This document shows, piece after piece, positions 50,801 through 63,407 of a stretch of DNA of 64,000 bases; within the stretch, counting starts at the first letter, position 1; each line of letters starts with the position of its first letter. This DNA is from Anaeromyces robustus (Eukaryota > Neocallimastigomycota > Neocallimastigomycetes > Neocallimastigales > Neocallimastigaceae). Location: assembly GCA_002104895.1 (NCBI GenBank), contig MCFG01000041.1, forward strand, positions 211,938-275,937. Direction: 5' to 3'. The notes beneath the pieces are model-generated. The model did not search any database and was not told where the DNA came from. It worked only from the letters and a program-made list of their open reading frames with translations. The position numbers and the translations under genes are program-made.

Positions 50801-52057
50801 AATAATGCCAAGGATTACTTATGTCGTTCAGGTCTTTCATTTGATAGTACTAAGACTCATGATCAAATTGGACATATGTATGCTGACTTCAAACTTGTTA
50901 AACAAAACATTAGAAATGTTGATTATTCCTATGTTGGTGTTTATGGTTGGACTAGAAACCCACTTGTTGAATATTATATTGTAGATAATTGGCTTAGTCA
51001 ATATCGTCCAGGAGATTGGGTTGGTAATAAGAAACATGGTGATTTCACTATTGATGGTGCTCAATATACTGTTTATGAAAATACTCGTTATGGTCCATCT
51101 ATTGATGGTGATACTCAATTTAAACAATATTTCAGTATTCGTCAACAAGCACGTGATTGTGGTACCATTGATATTACAGCTCATTTCCAACAATGGGAAA
51201 AACTTGGTATGAGACTTGGTAATATGCATGAAGCTAAGGTTTTAGGAGAAGCAGGTAGTAATGGATCAGGTACTAGTGGTACAGCCGATTTCCCATATGC
51301 TAAAGTCTATATTGGTAATGGTGGTAATTCTGGTGGTAACTCTGGAGGTAATTCTGGAGGTAATACTGGTGGATATTCAGGAGGTAGTACTACTCAATAT
51401 CCAAAAGGTAGTGGATTCCAATTTTATACTCAATGTAAGAATAGAAATCACTGGGCTTTAACTTATGATGATGGACCAACTCAATATGCTGATGATATTT
51501 TAGATCTTTTAAAGAAATATGATATTAAAGCTACTTTCTTCCTTGTAGGTAATATGTATATTCCATCTTATAATTCTGAATGGTCTAGAATTGTTAAGAG
51601 AATGTATAATGAAGGACATGTTATTGGTAGTCATACTTATAGTCATAATGATTTAACTCAAATGTCATCTCAACAAATTATACAAGATATGCAACAACTT
51701 GAAGATGCTGTTTATAACGCTATTGGTAAAAGACCAGCCTTTATGCGTCCACCATATGGTACAGGTAGTGGTAATCAAAATGTTATGAGTACTCTTCAGA
51801 ATTTCGGTATGACTGCTGCTTGTACTTGGTATGTTGATCCAATGGATTGGGATAATGGAGGTGATATTAATTATGCTAAACAAGTTCTTGGTAGACTTAA
51901 TGGTGAAGGTGTTATTTCCTTAAACCATTTACAATATAATGGTGCTTCTCAACAAGGTATCATTGCTTTATCAACAGCTGAAATTGAATTAATGTTATCC
52001 AAGGGTTATAAACCAGTTACTATGGAAGAATGTCTTGGTATGAGCGCTTACAAATAA
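47870..52057 (+). CDS. Giant cellulosomal xylanase-esterase: 2 dockerins, 4 GH11 domains, CE4 domain
   Basis: 1395 residues, intronless, ATG after an A-rich leader. Order: signal peptide (1-18, ending VSA); two fungal dockerins (about 20-64 and 67-109, with [14 protein letters not shown]); a Thr-rich linker (110-129); four GH11 xylanase domains starting at residues 132, 401, 666 and 928, joined by Gly/Asn/Ser linkers of [10 protein letters not shown] type; and a CE4 polysaccharide deacetylase/acetylxylan esterase domain (about 1180-1390). Each GH11 copy keeps the nucleophile Glu in PLVEYY (238, 507, 772, 1034) and the likely acid/base Glu in [11 protein letters not shown] (331, 600, 865, 1127). 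CE4 shows TYDDGP (Asp1200/1201), SHTYSH (His1255, His1259), RPPYG and a late LNH. It should cut the xylan backbone and remove side acetyl groups on an extracellular complex. The linker before the fourth GH11 carries an odd Trp-rich insert (WDNPWGGY). Confidence 0.97.
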   Translation: MKIIQIILSVGAAYLVSAQSSCSSKITSQGYKCCASNCQVVYTDGDGDWGYENGDWCGCGTNQPSTSKCSSKITAQGYSCCSKYCTIVYTDNDGTWGYENGDWCGCGDNTPTITVTTTTTSVKPTQTQKVDFCSSASHSGESIKITNNNVGQIGDVGYELWSDSGYNSATFYSDGSFSCSFSNAKDYLCRSGLSFDSTQTHDQIGHMYADFKLVKQNIRNVDYSYIGVYGWSRDPLVEYYVVDNWLSQYRPGDWVGNKKHGDFTIDGAKYTVYENTRYGPSIDGDTQFKQYFSIRQQARDCGTIDITAHFQQWEKLGMKLGKMHEAKVLGEAGSNGSGTSGTADFPYAKVYIGSGGNTGGNSGGNSGGNTGGNSGGNTGGNSGGNSGGNTGGNSGSGNTNFCSSAKHSGQSVQETSNKVGQIGDVGYELWSDSGYNSATFYSDGSFSCSFNNAKDYLCRSGLSFDSTKTHDQIGHMYADFKLVKQNIRNVDYSYVGVYGWSRDPLVEYYIVDNWLSQYRPGDWVGNKKHGDFTIDGAQYTVYENTRYGPSIDGDTQFKQYFSIRQQARDCGTIDITAHFQQWEKLGMKLGKMHEAKVLGEAGSNGSGTSGTADFPYAKVYIGSGGNTGGNSGGNSGGNTGGNSGGNSGGNTGGNSGGNSGSGNTNFCSSAKHSGQSVQETSNKVGQIGDVGYELWSDSGYNSATFYSDGSFSCSFNNAKDYLCRSGLSFDSTKTYDQIGHMYADFKLVKQNIRNVDYSYVGVYGWTRNPLVEYYIVDNWLSQYRPGDWVGNKKHGDFTIDGAQYTVYENTRYGPSIDGDTQFKQYFSIRQQARDCGTIDITAHFQQWEKLGMKLGNMHEAKVLGEAGSNGSGTSGTADFPYAKVYIGSGGNTGGNSGGNSGGNTWDNPWGGYTGGNSGGNSGSSNTNFCSSANHSGQSVQETSNKVGQIGNIGYELWSDSGYNSATFYSDGSFSCSFNNAKDYLCRSGLSFDSTKTHDQIGHMYADFKLVKQNIRNVDYSYVGVYGWTRNPLVEYYIVDNWLSQYRPGDWVGNKKHGDFTIDGAQYTVYENTRYGPSIDGDTQFKQYFSIRQQARDCGTIDITAHFQQWEKLGMRLGNMHEAKVLGEAGSNGSGTSGTADFPYAKVYIGNGGNSGGNSGGNSGGNTGGYSGGSTTQYPKGSGFQFYTQCKNRNHWALTYDDGPTQYADDILDLLKKYDIKATFFLVGNMYIPSYNSEWSRIVKRMYNEGHVIGSHTYSHNDLTQMSSQQIIQDMQQLEDAVYNAIGKRPAFMRPPYGTGSGNQNVMSTLQNFGMTAACTWYVDPMDWDNGGDINYAKQVLGRLNGEGVISLNHLQYNGASQQGIIALSTAEIELMLSKGYKPVTMEECLGMSAYK

Positions 52058-52495
52058 AAATATTTTCAAAATTACAATAAATAAATTAAAAAAATAAATC
52101 AATAAATAAAATAAATAAATAAAAATAAATATTATTTATTTGATAAATGGAAAACTATTAAAAAAGTAAAATAAAATATATATTAAAAGAAAAAAAAAAC
52201 AAAATGAAATTCTTTAAAAAAAATCAAATAAATAATAATAAACATACATTAAATAATAAATCTTGAAGGTTTAATATTTAAATGTATTTTGTAAAGAGAA
52301 AAAAAAATTTTTTAAAACTTTTAATTTATATTTATTATTATTAGTTATAATAATTATAAATAGTTAATTAACAAAAGTTTATATATGTATATATATAAAA
52401 CAATTAAACTTTATATATAAATGATATGTGTATATATATATAAAGCAATTAAACTTTATATATATAAATGATATAATAGTTTAATAATTATTATG

Positions 52496-52529
<34 letters not shown>

Positions 52530-53103
52530 AATATTAAAACGTTGAACATATGTAAAAAAAATATAAATAAAAATGAATAAAAAATAAAAAAAATTATAAA
52601 AAAAAAAAAAAGAATATTTATAAAATGTTATAAATTTATTATTTGTTTTTTATAATTTTTTATAATATATATATTTAATTTTATTTTTTATTTATAAAAA
52701 TATAAAAATATCTTTTTTTTATTTTTTTCATAAATTAATTAAAATCCTAAAAATAATTTTAAATTGAAAAAGAAAGGTTAGTTATCATTTTAAAATTTAT
52801 GTTAAAAAAAAAAAAGATTTTATTTTATTTATATGAATAATGTCTTTATTATAATATTCTTAATTTATTAAATATTTTTATTTTATGTTATAAAACTATT
52901 TATTTTAATATTATTATTTTAAATTCCGGAGCTTATTTATGAATTCTGTAATTATTTTTTATCATTTAAATATTTTTTTTATTATATTTGTTTATTTGCT
53001 GAAATTTATAATATTTCTTTTTTAATATAATTTGTTCTATATTATTTAATTAAGGTAAAACTTTTTTTTATATTTATTAGTTTATTATTATTGTAATTAA
53101 ATA

Positions 53104-53135
<32 letters not shown>

Positions 53136-55753
53136 AAATAAATAAATAAATAAATGAATAATTTAATATATATATATATAAATAATTGAATAGATATAAC
53201 ATTTTCTTTAATTAGGTAGAAATTTTCTTTTTCCTTTTTTTTTTTATATTTTAAATTATTATAGAATACTTCATTTTAAATATAAAAAATTTTATACTAT
53301 TTTAATTTATATTATTATCAGAAATAAAAATAAGAAAGAGGACAGTAAAATTTATTAAAAATAACTAAATTTTTATATTTATTAATAGTTATATATGAAT
53401 TAAATATTAAAATTAAAATATGAAATGGCATTTAAATTAAAATTATCTAGAATTTCAATACATATATTATATAATTTATTATTATTTTTTCATTTTATAT
53501 GTTATAAATATTTATAACTATTATTTATTTATTATTAATATTATTATAATAAAATAATTGTAGTTGATTTTATATACATAATATACAAGAAAAAGTTTTT
53601 TACATATTTATATATACATTATAATAAAAATCAACTTAAATATAAATTCCTCTCAACAATTATATATATATTTATTATTTTTCCACTTTATATTTAAATT
53701 ATTTAAAAAAAAAATTTTTTTTTTGATTGTTATATTGGTGTTACACAAATATGCCGAGGTAATGCAAAGTTACTAATTTTGATAAATTAATTTTTATGTT
53801 TTTTTTTTTTAAAAATTTTCCCTTAAAAAAAAAAAATTAATTTTTTAATATAAGATTATCCTTTACTACCTAAATAGAAAGAAAAAAAATTATCAAAAAT
53901 TAAAATTGCTATTGCGGATTAAATAAATAATAAAATTTAAATAAATAACAAAATCAGTGTATGTGACGTAGTAATATTGATATTAGAATAAAGATGAAAT
54001 ATTTTATATAAATATATTTTATTTTAATGTAAATATATATATATAAGTTAAAATGAAATTTATTATATTTTTTTTAATAATAACAAACAATAAATAACAA
54101 ATAACAAATAACAAATAACAAATAATAAATAATAAATAAATAATAATAATAATAGTAAAGGTAAGTTATTATTTTTTTTATAAATAATTGTAAATAACAA
54201 AGATTTTTTTAATACTAATCTATGTTAAAAAAATCTATTTATAAAATGTATAAGTAATATTACCAACATATTAAAAATGTTTATTGTAGAAATTATTTTT
54301 TATTGTAACTATAACTATAAATATCAATATTTAATATTTATATTTATTATTTATTTATCATTTTAATTTATTTATAAAACTATATAAGTAAGTTTTAAAA
54401 TTTTAAAAGAATTTAAATAATTTTTTTTTTCTGTTATAACACACAGCTTTATGATGAAACAAAAGTACTTTTCTATTGTAGGAGATTTTTTATTTAATTT
54501 TTTTTTTTTTTTAAAAAAAGGGAAGAAAGTAACAAAGAGAACAATATTAATTATAAATTAATGCTTTTTTTATTATAAAATAATATATTGAATAGTATAA
54601 TTTACTATTTATTATTTAATATAAAAAGAATATTCTTTAATTCTAAAAATTGTGTTATCCAATAAAAATAAAGAGAGTAAAAAAAAAGTAAAAAATAAAA
54701 AAAAATTTAATAATTTGTATTTATTAATTAAAAAATTTTTTTTATAATATTATATAATATTTCATTTTTAATATTTCCCATTTCCTATTTCCTATTATAA
54801 TATTTAATAGAGGAAATATCTACATATAATAAAAAATATTTTAAAAAAATTACTAATATCCAATTTTTTTTTATACAGATTATTATTATTTTTTTCTTAC
54901 TGATTATTGTAATACTTTTAATTATAATAAATATTGATAAATAAAAAAAACCTTTAAAATTGAAAAATAGAACACAAAAGAAAAAACTTTTTTTTATCAA
55001 GGTTTATTATTAAAATTTCTTTCCACAAATTTTTTTTTCTATTATTTTTGAAACAGGTATTAAATTGAAAATTTTTATAGAATCAAGGTTTTTTATTTAT
55101 TTTATTAATTAATCATTTATTTATTTATTAATATATTAATTAGAAAATTTTATTTAAATTAATATTTATTTATTTATTAATTTTTAAAAATTTTTTTTAT
55201 TAAAAATTATATAAAAAATAAGGTTGAAAGAAAGAGAAAAAAAAATTTTTTTTTTTGTGAAATAAAATCTTATTTAATATTATATTATTATATATTATCA
55301 TAAAAAAAAAAAATTTTTTTTTTTTCAAATTTTTTTTTTTGTGTAACTATTTTTTAATATTAAATAAATTTATTTATAAGAAAAAAAAATAGTATATAAA
55401 GAAAATGAAATAATCAAGTATATTTCAAAAAAAAAAACTAAATATATAAATATTTATATATTTAAAAATAAATATAAATATTTTATAACAAATAAAAAAA
55501 ATAAAAATAAAAAATAAAATAAAAAAAAAATTAAAATAAAAAATAAAATAAAATAAAATAAAATAAAAATAAATAAAGTATAATATAAAAAATAAAATAT
55601 AATATAAAAAATAATATTAAAAATAAAATAAAAATAAAATAAAAATAAAATAAAAATAAAAATAAAATATAATATAAAATATAAAATATAAAAAAAAAGG
55701 AAAGAAGAAAAATTAATATATATAAAAATATAATCAAAAAAAAAAAAGCAAAA
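52058..55753. other. Gene-free AT-rich region
   Basis: No supported gene. It holds a tandem repeat of about 55 bases containing CAATTAAACTTTATATATA (about 52378-52470), a 29-base A run (about 52500-52528), an AAAT array (53105-53155), an AACAAAT repeat (about 54085-54125) and AAAAT arrays just before the protease gene (55490-55690). Confidence 0.75.
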
Positions 55754-57733
55754 ATGATTTATTTATATTTTTTCAGTTTACTATTTTTATTATTAATCAA
55801 TAATGTTTATGCTGCTATAAAAGAAAAAGCAAATAAAGAAGATTATTATTTAGTATTTGTTAATAATACTTATGGAGAATTTAGTATTTATCCAAAAACA
55901 AAACATGATAAACGTGACGATTCTCAAATATTTATTGAATCTTTAATAGATGAAATTAATGAATTAATTATTGATAATATTGATACTTATCAACATCCAG
56001 AAAGATTAGATGATTTAGAAACTACTTCTAAATTAAGAAAAAGAAGTAATTATGATAATAATCAACCTCTTTTTTTCATTTCTAATTCGGATTATATTTA
56101 TCCAATATCTTCTATTAAAAATACTGTTGTATTATATACCTATCTTTCAAAAACAGTTGTGAAAAAAATTGGTAAAGTTAATGGTGTTTTTGATTGTATT
56201 TCAAATTCAAAACATGTTTTTACTAAAAATAGTTATTATAATGAAAAAAGTATTTTAAATGAAACTCAATGGTCAGGAATGAAAATTCAAGAAAATGCAG
56301 ATTTCCATTTATCTTTACTCTCTCAAGGTTTATATGATAAAAATGTTATTGGTAAATATGATAATAATTTTTATTATCCAGCTAGTGCTGGTGAAGATGT
56401 TAATATTATTGTTATTGATACAAGTTTTCATTTTGATATTCCTGAATTTACATATACGGATGAACGTATTGCAACTTGTGCCGCTAATATTAAAGATGGT
56501 ATTGCTTCAACAGATGATACGGATAATTTTTGTGGGTTTGATGAAGATCCTCATGGAGAATATACATCTGATTTAGTTGGTGGATATATTCATGGAGTTG
56601 CTAAACGTGCCAATATTTATGGTGTTTCTATTTATATTGATGAAGATCAATATATTGATGAAAAAGATATTTTAGGTGCTGTACAATATACTTATGAAAA
56701 TTTAATTGAACCTCAAAATACTATAGTTAGTATGTCTATATCCACCAAATTAGATGGTGTCGATTCTTATTTTTATCATTTAAGAGATATTATTAATGGT
56801 ATTATTGAAGAAGGTGGTATATTTGTAGGTTCTGCAGGAAATTCATTTAATAAACTTTCTATGTCCTATAAAAAAGTAATTCCATGTGAATTTGATAATG
56901 TAATATGTGTAGGTAGTTTTTCTAGTAGTAGTTTAGATGATGTATATTCTGTTCCTGAATATTCCAATTATGGTCCAAGTGTTGATATTTATGCCCCAGG
57001 AAATGTTAAAGCTACTATTTATAATATTGATCATATAGAAGATAGTGAAAATATTGGTACATCATTTTCAGCTCCATTAGTTTCAGGTATGATTGCTGTT
57101 TATATGAGTGATATCAGGAAAAAAAATAATAAAGCAATATTTACACCGGATACGATTAGAGAAGAATTTTTATTAAAAAATGGTAATATGGAAAAAATTG
57201 ATAGTATTCGAGGTATTGTACCTATTGCTAATAATAATAAACATATTGTTTATTCTAGTAATGAAATATATCATGGTTGTGGTGTTCGTGCTGGTAATCG
57301 TGAATGTGATGATATTGAATACAATACTACATTATTAACAACAATAACACCAGCAACAACAACAACAACTACTACTACTACAACTACTATGGAACCAACA
57401 CCTACAGATATAAAGAAAGAAAGCTCAATATCAATAACTTCTACTGATGTAGAACCTAATACTACTATAGAATTATCTACTAAAGAACCAACTACAACTA
57501 CAACAACTACTACTTCTTCTACAACTACAATTACTGATGAACCTATTAAATATTTTAAACCAACTACTATTAAAAAGACTACCACTATTAAAACTATTAA
57601 AACTACTACTACTACTACTAAGAAATCTACTAAGAAAACTACCACTATAACTACTAAAATATCTACTAAAAAAAATATTACTACAACTATTAAGAAATCA
57701 AGCAAAAAGACTACTACTACTTCAACTAAGTAA
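55754..57733 (+). CDS. Secreted subtilisin-like serine protease (S8) with Thr/Lys-rich tail
   Basis: 659 residues, intronless. A signal peptide (about 1-20, ending VYA) is followed by a propeptide region with dibasic Lys-Arg sites near residues 54 and 96 that a Kex2-type enzyme could cut. The S8 domain runs from about 205 to 490: Asp222 in IIVIDTSFHFD, His267 in EDPHGEYTSD, the oxyanion Asn363 in GSAGNSF, and Ser437 in GTSFSAPLVSG. The usual His-Gly-Thr is His-Gly-Glu here, so the His box is divergent although the triad is complete. The remainder (about 525-659) is a Thr-rich, then Thr/Lys-rich stretch, as in O-glycosylated linkers or wall-associated tails. Directly downstream lies a broken chitin-binding-like domain, suggesting that the ancestral protein was longer. 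Role: extracellular or wall proteolysis, specificity unknown. Confidence 0.9.
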   Translation: MIYLYFFSLLFLLLINNVYAAIKEKANKEDYYLVFVNNTYGEFSIYPKTKHDKRDDSQIFIESLIDEINELIIDNIDTYQHPERLDDLETTSKLRKRSNYDNNQPLFFISNSDYIYPISSIKNTVVLYTYLSKTVVKKIGKVNGVFDCISNSKHVFTKNSYYNEKSILNETQWSGMKIQENADFHLSLLSQGLYDKNVIGKYDNNFYYPASAGEDVNIIVIDTSFHFDIPEFTYTDERIATCAANIKDGIASTDDTDNFCGFDEDPHGEYTSDLVGGYIHGVAKRANIYGVSIYIDEDQYIDEKDILGAVQYTYENLIEPQNTIVSMSISTKLDGVDSYFYHLRDIINGIIEEGGIFVGSAGNSFNKLSMSYKKVIPCEFDNVICVGSFSSSSLDDVYSVPEYSNYGPSVDIYAPGNVKATIYNIDHIEDSENIGTSFSAPLVSGMIAVYMSDIRKKNNKAIFTPDTIREEFLLKNGNMEKIDSIRGIVPIANNNKHIVYSSNEIYHGCGVRAGNRECDDIEYNTTLLTTITPATTTTTTTTTTTMEPTPTDIKKESSISITSTDVEPNTTIELSTKEPTTTTTTTTSSTTTITDEPIKYFKPTTIKKTTTIKTIKTTTTTTKKSTKKTTTITTKISTKKNITTTIKKSSKKTTTTSTK

Positions 57734-57782
57734 TTTATTAATCAAAAAAAAAAAAAAAAAAAAAAGACTAATTTTAATTAAA

Positions 57783-57927
57783 ATGGTACCAACTTCTATA
57801 AATCAAGAAGAATGTGGTCCAAAAATTTAATGCATGTCTAAATAATTAGATAAAAATATTGGTAGTAAATATGGTTAATAGTAAGAAGAAGTAATGAATA
57901 TTTTGGTAAAAAGGGTTATCAAAATTA
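57783..57927 (+). pseudogene. Decayed chitin-binding (CBM18/hevein-like) domain after the protease gene
   Basis: Starting 50 bases after the protease stop, the + strand reads ECGPK, then CMSK after a stop, then LDKNIGSKYG, and, after further stops and a frame change, RRSNEYFGKKGYQN. The order and spacing follow a hevein-type module (ECGP...C...CCSKYGYCG...EYCG..CQ), with several Cys codons lost. It is out of frame with the protease. A Thr-rich linker before a CBM18 is a usual arrangement, so this looks like the lost C-terminal module of the same gene. Confidence 0.6.
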
Positions 57928-58204
57928 ATAAATTTGAACATTTTTGCAATTAAATTTTTGATTAAAAAAAAAAAATTAATTTATCTATAGAGTTTTATGA
58001 ATAAGAAAAAATTTTTTTTATTTTTTTCTTATTTCAATATTATATTATTTTTATATTTTATATGTAAGTTTTTTTTTTTTTTTAAAAAAAAAAGAAATTA
58101 TAAAATATAAAATTAAAAAAAATTATACCATTTTTTTTTATAAATAATTATAATCATAATAGGAAATTTTAAAACATTTCTATTATTTTTATATATTTAT
58201 ACTC

Positions 58205-58282
58205 TATATAATTTTTGTTTTGTTTTTGTATATATTATAATTATAATTATAATATATACAAAAACAAAACAAAAATTATATA
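58205..58282. repeat. Perfect 78-bp palindrome with no spacer
   Basis: The left half 58205-58243 is the exact reverse complement of the right half 58244-58282. The arms contain ATTTTTGTTTTGTTTTTG, so this is not just an AT dinucleotide run. It lies between two convergently transcribed genes. Confidence 0.97.
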
Positions 58283-59052
58283 AAGTTATTATAATAAATA
58301 ACATAACATAATCATAAATAATCAATAAAAAAAATTTTTTTTAATATTAAAGAATAGAAATAAAAATGATAAAAAAATAAAAATGATAAAAAATAAAAAT
58401 AAAAAAATAAAAATTAAAAAATAAAAAATAAAGAATAAAAAATAAAAAAAAATAAAAAAAATAAAACTAAAATATAATAAAAAATAAATAAATTAATTAA
58501 TAAAAATAATTATACTAAAAAAAAATATTCAAATTACATAAATGAAAAAAAAAAAAAAAATTGAAAAATAAAATATAAATACATCAATGAAATAATAAAT
58601 TATATATTATAAAATAAACATAAAACATAAAACACAAAAAAAAAAAAAGTGAAAAAACGTGTGATATGTTTATGTTAATATATATATTATTTATTATTTT
58701 AATTTTATTTATTATTTATTTTTTATTATTTATTATAATTTAATTATTTATTTAATGTTTTTTATTTTATTTTATTTTATTTTTATGATTTTATTTTATT
58801 TTATTATATATATATATATGTTTTTTTTTTTTATTTACATTTTTATTTATTTTTTTTCAAAGTATTTTTTCTATATTCTAATAAACTTTTATTTTTTTTT
58901 CTAATATAATAAAAAAAATTAATAATTATATGATTTTTTTTTCTTTAATTTATTGTTTAATAATAATAATAATAATTATTATTTATTTGATATTTATTTA
59001 TTTTTTATTAAATGTATTTATATTTATTTACATTTTATTAATTTATTTATTA

Positions 59053-59275
<223 letters not shown>

Positions 59276-59295
59276 TTATTATTTTTAATATAAAA

Positions 59296-60903
59296 TTATT
59301 GTTCTTGTAGAATAAAATGATATTCTTTTTCTCTATTTAATATGGTATCTAAAGTTTTACGTTCTTCTTCATCAAGTGGGGTAGGTTCTTTCTTTGGTAA
59401 TAAACAAGAAAGTTCTGGATTCCATTGACTATCATCCTCCGTTATAATATAACTATCAAAATTTATTAATGAATTTTCATTAATCGCTTGATTTTTATCT
59501 CTAACAAGATGTCCATTCCAAAACATAAATTTACCATTAGGTAACATATGACCTATATGACCACATATTTTATTATTTGAAGGTTCTTTGGTATATTTAC
59601 CAATATAGGTGCATGGAATAGGATTTAAATGATAATGTTGACGTGCCATATCAAATCCTATCCAAAAAGTTTCTTTATCTCCATGTACATATTGATAAAC
59701 TACTTTTTCTCTCATTTCTTTTTCATTTAATTTACAAGTTGCTAATAATCCAAGTATATTTTTTACTTTATTTATAACTACTGTACTTGATTCCATTTCA
59801 TGCATGGTTTTTTCATTCCAAAATCTTGAAATTTCAGTTTCAGGTAAAGGATTAACCATCCATGATTTTAACCACTTTAAACCTGGTGAAGGACCTGGAT
59901 ATAGGGTACGATCACGGAAAAATAATGTACCATGTTCAATATATCCTGGATCATCAAATAATTCAATAGGATCTCTTAAATACATTACATCAGCATCGAT
60001 TAAAATAACTTCTTCAAAACGAGAAGCTAATGCAGCAAATGGTTTAATAGCCCAATTTTTAGCAACATTAATAATAACATTATCAAAATAAGTTGAAATA
60101 TCGGTTAAATAAACATTTTTATATTTTTTAAGAAGTTTTCTATTTTCTTTGGATAAGTCATCCTTTCCATAATAAATAATTTCTATAGGTAATTCGGAAT
60201 GTATAACATTACGTAAAGCATCAACAGTACTTCTTGCATATTTAAAATGTTTATCTCCTGTACTAATAACGATACCTCTTCCATTAAATGAATTTAATAA
60301 ACTACCAAATGTTTTAAAACGATAATTATAAAGCCATGGATATAAGGATTGATGTAAAGTTGCTAATAATTTTTTTTCGTTAGTTAATTTATTTAAATCT
60401 TTTCCAGAAAGAAAAGAAGAACTATTTATTAAGAATTCTTTATATTGTTTCATATTTTCAATATTATTTTTTTTATCTTTATCTTTATCTTTATCTTTAT
60501 CTTTATCATTATCCATATTATTATTATTATCATCATTAGAATTATATTTTCCAAATATTAAATTCCACAATTTTGTATGAATTTCCATTCTTTTTCTTAA
60601 TTCTGTTAATTCACTTACATTTATTTTATTATGAAATGAAGTTACTAAAGAATCAGTAAAAAGACTTGCTAATTCATATTCATATTTTTCATATTCAACT
60701 TCATTAATTTCATTTGTATTATTTAATTTATCTTTTTTGATATCATTGTACATATAATTCATTATATTTTTATATTTTTTATTTGATATTTTTGTATGTA
60801 ATTCATTATATTCATTTTTAAAAGTTATTTGATAAAATGATAAAAATATTATTATTGAAAAAATAATAAATGTAAATACTATGATATTTCTTTTCTTTAT
60901 CAT
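59296..60903 (-). CDS. MNN1-type alpha-mannosyltransferase, type II Golgi membrane protein
   Basis: 535 residues from the ATG at 60903; the frame is open to a GTG three codons upstream, which I reject as start. A short basic N-terminus (MIKKR) and one hydrophobic segment (about 6-23) give a type II membrane topology. The stem region has a low-complexity Asn/Asp/Lys block with repeated KD. The catalytic part begins about GRGIVISTGDKHFKYARST and continues through LPIEIIYYG, NWAIKPFAAL and LIDADVMYLRDP, with the DxD metal/nucleotide-sugar motif at Asp303 and Asp305, then HGTLFFRDR and WIGFDMARQHYH. This order matches the MNN1/alpha-1,3-mannosyltransferase family, which extends mannan chains on secreted glycoproteins using GDP-mannose; exact linkage and acceptor are unknown. 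Intronless. It converges on the protease gene across a palindrome- and repeat-filled spacer. Confidence 0.88.
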   Translation of the reverse strand: MIKKRNIIVFTFIIFSIIIFLSFYQITFKNEYNELHTKISNKKYKNIMNYMYNDIKKDKLNNTNEINEVEYEKYEYELASLFTDSLVTSFHNKINVSELTELRKRMEIHTKLWNLIFGKYNSNDDNNNNMDNDKDKDKDKDKDKKNNIENMKQYKEFLINSSSFLSGKDLNKLTNEKKLLATLHQSLYPWLYNYRFKTFGSLLNSFNGRGIVISTGDKHFKYARSTVDALRNVIHSELPIEIIYYGKDDLSKENRKLLKKYKNVYLTDISTYFDNVIINVAKNWAIKPFAALASRFEEVILIDADVMYLRDPIELFDDPGYIEHGTLFFRDRTLYPGPSPGLKWLKSWMVNPLPETEISRFWNEKTMHEMESSTVVINKVKNILGLLATCKLNEKEMREKVVYQYVHGDKETFWIGFDMARQHYHLNPIPCTYIGKYTKEPSNNKICGHIGHMLPNGKFMFWNGHLVRDKNQAINENSLINFDSYIITEDDSQWNPELSCLLPKKEPTPLDEEERKTLDTILNREKEYHFILQEQ

Positions 60904-63407
60904 ATTTTTCACTTTAATATTACTTTTTTTTTTTTTTTGTTAAAAAAAATTAATATAATTTAAATATATATATATATATTTTTATCTTTAATTTATTTAT
61001 TAATTTTATTTTATTATTAATTATTATTTATGTTTAATATATGTAATATTATGAAAATTTCATTAATTTATTTTATATATTTTTTTTTTAAATTATTAAA
61101 ATATTATTAATATTTTTTTTATAGCTAAAATTATTTATAAATAAATTAACATTTTTTTTTTTTTTCTTTGTTTTTCTGTTTTTTTTTAAAAATTTTTTAA
61201 ATTTTTTAAATATTTGGAAAAAGTGCTTCTTTTATATAAAAGTTTTTTTTTTTTTCTTTTAATTTATTGTCATAAGTATGTTTTATTATTAAATAAACTT
61301 TTATTTTATATCCAAGAAAATAGAATAAACAGAAAATACTATTTTTTTCAATTTATATATATTATTTAATTTAATATAATATATTGATTATATATATTAT
61401 ATGTAGTCAATATAAACAGATAAATTTAAATATATAGTAAATCCTATATTTATATATTATATATATTCTATTAATAAATGATATAATATTTTATATATAA
61501 AAAAATAAAAATATATATAAAAAGAAATAAATAAATAAAAAAAAAAAGGAAAAGTAAAAAATAATATATATATATATTTTTGTATTTATTATAATCATAA
61601 TTATACTATTTTAAATATAAAACTTTATAAAATAAATATATGTTATAATGTGCTTTATTTTTCTTTTAATACTTCTTTTAATTCTTTAAAAAAAAAAAAA
61701 AAAAAAAACATTTAATAACTATTTTTGTAACTATCCGAAATTAAAAATTTATATTTAAAAAAATTTTAATTGGCTTTTTGCATAATTTTTGTTTCATATT
61801 TAATTAGATTAAAACATATTAAAATCTATTTACCTTTTTTTTTTTTTTTGGTAAAAAAAAAAAAAAATAGCTTCTATTAAGCTTATTTTTTTTTATATTA
61901 TATCGTTAATTATGGAATAATAGTAAAAGATATAAAAAAAAAGTATTTGTTTTAAATATATATAAATTTATCTAAGAAATAAAGAATTCATTTAATTTTA
62001 ATTTATATATATATATTTGTATATAAATATGACATAATTTACATAAATAATAAATAATAATTAAAGTATTGAAATTTAGAATCCTTTAAATTTTTTTATT
62101 CAATAAATAATTCTATATATTTTAAATGTATTATAATATATTATATAATATATTATAATATATATTAAATATTGGCTTTTTTATTTGATAAAACCTTGAA
62201 TAATAAAAAAAGTATAAAAAAAATTTTTATATTGTATACCATTTTTTTTATAAATAAATAAATAAATAAATAAATTAATAAATAAATAAAAAATAAATAA
62301 ATAAATAAAATAAATAAATAGATAAAATAAATAAATAAAATAAATAAATAGATAAACATAAAATAAAAGTTGCCAAAAAATAAATAAATAAATAAATAAA
62401 TAAATTGCGTATTTTTATAAGTTTAAAATATCTTTTTTTTTTTTTCCTTTTTAGATTATTATGAAAATATATTAAGGCAATTAGTTATTAATTAAATATT
62501 AAATGATATTATATATTATTGATATTATATATTTTTATTATTCATATCATATTTAAATTATATATAAATTCTCTAATTTTTTTTTTTGAACTAAATTACC
62601 GCTTTTTAATATATTTAAATCAATTATTTGTTCAATATTCTTATAGTAAATTTTCATTACTTAGTATCTTTTATCTTTCATAAATATAAAGTTATATCCG
62701 GTGATGAATCTTCCGGTATTTTTTTTTTTTTTTTGACAAATTCCAGATTTGGACCATCTCCTATTTTTTGTATTATAGTAAAAAAATTAAATTATATATA
62801 TTTATTAATATTAATATTAATTATTTATATTTATATATTCAATAATTTTTTTATATAATATCAAAAAAGAAAATTATAATATTTATACTTTTAAAATCAA
62901 CTTTATTTTTATTGTTATATTTATTTATAAATAATTTTTAATTATTAAATATATTTAAATTTAATAACCAATAAAATATATTTATATGACTTTTTTAATT
63001 TTTTATAATAATAAAAAAAAAAATCATTATTACTTTGATTCTAGAAACCACCAAAATAGAAACAAAGTCTAATATATTCTTATATAGGTAAATAGAAACT
63101 ATTTATATATATATATAAATAAGTATAGAAATAATTATTATGTATATAAGTAAATATATATAATAAGTGAATGTTAAAAATAATAATATATATTTTAAAG
63201 TTATATTTATTATCTCAAAATTTTTCAATTCTAAGAATTTTTACAATATATACATTGAATAATATAATAAATCATATATAAATTATAAACTATAAGTTTT
63301 TATAGTTTATAATTTTTTTTTATAATTTATATTTTATAATTTATAATTGATAAATGATTGATAATATTTTTTTTAAAAAGAAAAATTCTTGATAATATTT
63401 TTATTAG

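Noticed and set aside
60904-60912. Upstream GTG start for the mannosyltransferase
   Set aside because: GTG is not expected as a start here, and an ATG lies three codons downstream.
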